A DNA stretch of 8,733 bases from Bacteroidaceae bacterium (GTDB taxonomy: Bacteria > Bacteroidota > Bacteroidia > Bacteroidales > CHK158-818): contig JAFUKV010000256.1 of NCBI GenBank assembly GCA_017467745.1, positions 1 through 8,733 on the forward strand. Direction: 5' to 3'. The notes beneath the pieces are model-generated. The model worked only from the letters and a program-made list of their open reading frames with translations, had not been told where the DNA came from and searched no databases. Position numbers and translations under genes: made by a program. Below are positions 6,914-8,733 of this stretch, piece after piece; position 1 is the stretch's first letter, and each line of letters opens with the position of its first letter.

Positions 6914-7726
6914 ATGAAAAATCTATTTTGCGTAAAAGATAAAGTTATCGTCATAACCGGTGCTACCGGCGTTTTAGGTACGCCTATGGTACTGCATTTC
7001 GCTGAACAAGGAGCCAAAGTAGCCATTATCGCCCGCCGAAAAGAAGCAGGCGAAGAACTGGAAAAACGAGTAAAAAAAGCAGGAGGCGAAGCCTGTTTTT
7101 TACAAGCGGATGTCCTTGATAAAGACGCATTAGAAAACTGCTATACCCGTTTAATGGAGCGATATGGCCAAATAGACGTATTGATAAACTGCGCCGGAGG
7201 TAATATGGCAGGGGCGACTATTCCGCCGGACAAAACCATATTCGACCTTGATATGAATGCATTCGGTAAAGTTGTCGATTTAAATCTGTTCGGCACAGTA
7301 TTGCCTACCATGATATTCTGCCGAGCCATGACAGAACAAAAAAAGGGATCTATCATTAACGTCGCTTCCGAATCGGCCTTACGCCCTTTAACCCGTGTAG
7401 CCGGTTATGGAGTGGCAAAGGCGGCGGTTGTCAACTTCACGCAATACATGTGTGGAGAATTAGCCCGAAAATACGGCGACGGATTACGTGTAAACGCTAT
7501 TGCTCCGGGATTTTTCTTAACCGAACAAAACAGAACGTTGCTGACTAATCCCGATGGTTCTTTAACAGACCGTTCTAAAACGATATTGGCGCACACGCCT
7601 TTCAATCGTTTCGGAGAGCCGGAAGAACTGCTCGGCGCCCTCCAATGGTTAGCCAGCGACGCATCATCGTTCGTTACCGGATCGGTTACAGTTATCGACG
7701 GAGGCTTTGACGCATTTTCAATTTAA
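6914..7726 (+). CDS. SDR-family D-fructuronate reductase / D-mannonate oxidoreductase (probable)
   Basis: This is a 270-residue classical short-chain dehydrogenase. The Rossmann cofactor motif TGATGVLG is at 15-22, RR at 41-42 closes the second strand and suggests NADPH preference, and NCAG is at 92-95. Asn124 lies in VDLNLFG, the catalytic Ser is at about 152 in NVASESA, and Tyr165-xxx-Lys169 reads YGVAK. IAPGFFLT and the C-terminal VTGSVTVIDGGFDAFSI complete the fold. It sits between the transporter and uxuA, 10 and 11 bases from each, exactly where fructuronate-to-mannonate reduction is needed. SDR enzymes in this role are known or annotated elsewhere, such as the B. subtilis YjmF-like proteins, while classical UxuB belongs to the unrelated mannitol-dehydrogenase family. 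The reaction is inferred from context. Alternatives are a KduD- or gluconate-5-dehydrogenase-like SDR, but the pathway gap favours this call. Confidence 0.82.
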   Translation: MKNLFCVKDKVIVITGATGVLGTPMVLHFAEQGAKVAIIARRKEAGEELEKRVKKAGGEACFLQADVLDKDALENCYTRLMERYGQIDVLINCAGGNMAGATIPPDKTIFDLDMNAFGKVVDLNLFGTVLPTMIFCRAMTEQKKGSIINVASESALRPLTRVAGYGVAKAAVVNFTQYMCGELARKYGDGLRVNAIAPGFFLTEQNRTLLTNPDGSLTDRSKTILAHTPFNRFGEPEELLGALQWLASDASSFVTGSVTVIDGGFDAFSI

Positions 7727-7737
7727 AAACAAACAAT

Positions 7738-8733
7738 ATGTATTTATGTAAACAATCTTGGCGTTGGTACGGCCCGAACGACCCTGTCAGTTTGAGCGAT
7801 ATCCGGCAAGCCGGCGCAACGGACATTGTACACGCCTTACACCATATCCCCAACGGAGAAGTTTGGAGTATTGAAGAAATAAAAAAACGCCAACAAATCA
7901 TCTTGGATGCCGGTCTGACATGGAGCGTAGTAGAAAGCGTGCCTGTACACGAAGCCATCAAAACCCAAGCGACCGGATTTGAACGCTATATCGAAAATTA
8001 CAAAGAGAGCTTACGGAATCTTGCCGCCTGCGGAATTTATGTAATTACCTACAACTTTATGCCGGTATTAGATTGGACACGCACCGACCTCGCGTTCGAA
8101 ATGCCAGACGGATCGCGCGCGCTACGTTTCGAGAGAGATGCTTTTCTGGCATTCGACCTCTTTATTCTAAAACGTCCCAAAGCGCAGGAAGAATATACAG
8201 AAGACGAAAAAGTGAGAGCATTAGCTCGCTTTTTTCGAATGACAGACGAAGAGAAACAACTCCTTACCCGTAATATGATAGCCGGATTACCCGGCTCGGA
8301 AGAGAGTTTTACTATCGAAGAATTCCGTTTAGCTCTCAGCCAATACGCCAACATCGACGCAGACAAGTTACGGACACACCTCATTCATTTCTTGAAAGAG
8401 ATTGCACCGGTAGCTGACGAAACAGGTATACAATTAGTAATCCATCCGGACGACCCTCCCTACCCCATTTTAGGACTACCCAGAATTATGAGTACGGCCG
8501 ATGATTTTAGAAAACTGACAGAAGCCGTACCCAACCCCTCGAACGGACTTTGCTTATGCACCGGTTCATTCGGCGTAAGAGCAGACAACGAACTGGCAAA
8601 TATGATGCGGGAATTCGGAAATAGAATAAATTTCGTACATTTGCGAAGCACCAAACGAGACGAAAAAGGCAATTTCTACGAAGCGAACCATTTGGAAGGC
8701 GACGTAGATATGTACGGTGTTATGCTCGCTTTA
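7738..8733 (+). CDS. uxuA: Mannonate dehydratase (3' end beyond window)
   Basis: This is the first 332 codons of the enzyme that dehydrates D-mannonate to 2-keto-3-deoxygluconate (EC 4.2.1.8). The reading frame is open to the right edge; family members are about 390-400 residues, so roughly 60 are missing. The N-terminus SWRWYGPNDPVSLSDIRQAG and the following ALHHIPNGEVWSIEEI closely match UxuA. Candidate divalent-metal ligands are His236 in VIHPDDPPYPILGLPRI, Cys274 in LCLCTGSFG and His301 in FVHLRS; a further Asp ligand expected in the family would fall past the edge. The variable insert at about 140-195, rich in E, K and R, is usual in the long UxuA form. It starts 11 bases after the SDR gene and is the sixth gene of the operon. 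Whether more genes follow cannot be seen. Confidence 0.96.
   Translation, partial: MYLCKQSWRWYGPNDPVSLSDIRQAGATDIVHALHHIPNGEVWSIEEIKKRQQIILDAGLTWSVVESVPVHEAIKTQATGFERYIENYKESLRNLAACGIYVITYNFMPVLDWTRTDLAFEMPDGSRALRFERDAFLAFDLFILKRPKAQEEYTEDEKVRALARFFRMTDEEKQLLTRNMIAGLPGSEESFTIEEFRLALSQYANIDADKLRTHLIHFLKEIAPVADETGIQLVIHPDDPPYPILGLPRIMSTADDFRKLTEAVPNPSNGLCLCTGSFGVRADNELANMMREFGNRINFVHLRSTKRDEKGNFYEANHLEGDVDMYGVMLAL

Noticed and set aside
1..8733. CRISPR arrays, tRNA or rRNA genes, insertion sequences, toxin-antitoxin or defence genes
   Set aside because: I saw no direct repeat arrays, transposase-like frames or RNA genes; almost all of the sequence is accounted for by conserved metabolic and envelope genes.

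Overview
The window looks like chromosomal DNA from a member of Bacteroidota, most likely order Bacteroidales. The evidence is AT-rich spacers, Bacteroides-type promoter elements (-7 TAnnTTTG, in one case with a -33 TTTG), mostly no Shine-Dalgarno sequences, a Bacteroidota-type GlmU-like protein, and an OmpA-family lipoprotein with a CVTKKKY-like N-terminus. The species cannot be named from the sequence alone.

Layout. (1) Positions 1-644, minus strand: the 5' two-thirds or so of an OmpA-family lipoprotein gene that runs off the left edge. (2) 645-840: divergent spacer with a candidate promoter for each side. (3) 841-2034, plus strand: an alternative GlmU-like putative sugar-nucleotide enzyme, closed by a strong intrinsic terminator at 2081-2120. 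(4) 2121-2336: AT-rich regulatory spacer with two inverted repeats and a promoter. The main element is an 18-bp near-perfect palindrome just upstream of a consensus -7 box. (5) 2337-8733, plus strand: a tight six-gene cluster, uxaC - kdgK - kdgA - exuT-like transporter - SDR-type fructuronate reductase - uxuA. The last gene is cut by the right edge. Gaps between genes run from a 1-nt overlap to 33 nt, with no terminator between them, so this is very probably one operon.

How the genes work together. The MFS transporter imports hexuronate. UxaC isomerises D-glucuronate to D-fructuronate, the SDR enzyme reduces this to D-mannonate, and UxuA dehydrates it to 2-keto-3-deoxygluconate (KDG). KdgK phosphorylates KDG to KDPG, and KdgA splits KDPG into pyruvate and glyceraldehyde-3-phosphate. 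The window therefore holds a complete glucuronate-to-central-metabolism route. The altronate branch (UxaA/UxaB), polysaccharide lyases, glucuronidases and a regulator gene are not seen here, though they may lie to the right.

I found no mobile element, CRISPR array, RNA gene, defence system or evidently undescribed system. The most useful leads are the palindrome in the operon promoter and the SDR enzyme sitting where classical UxuB would be.
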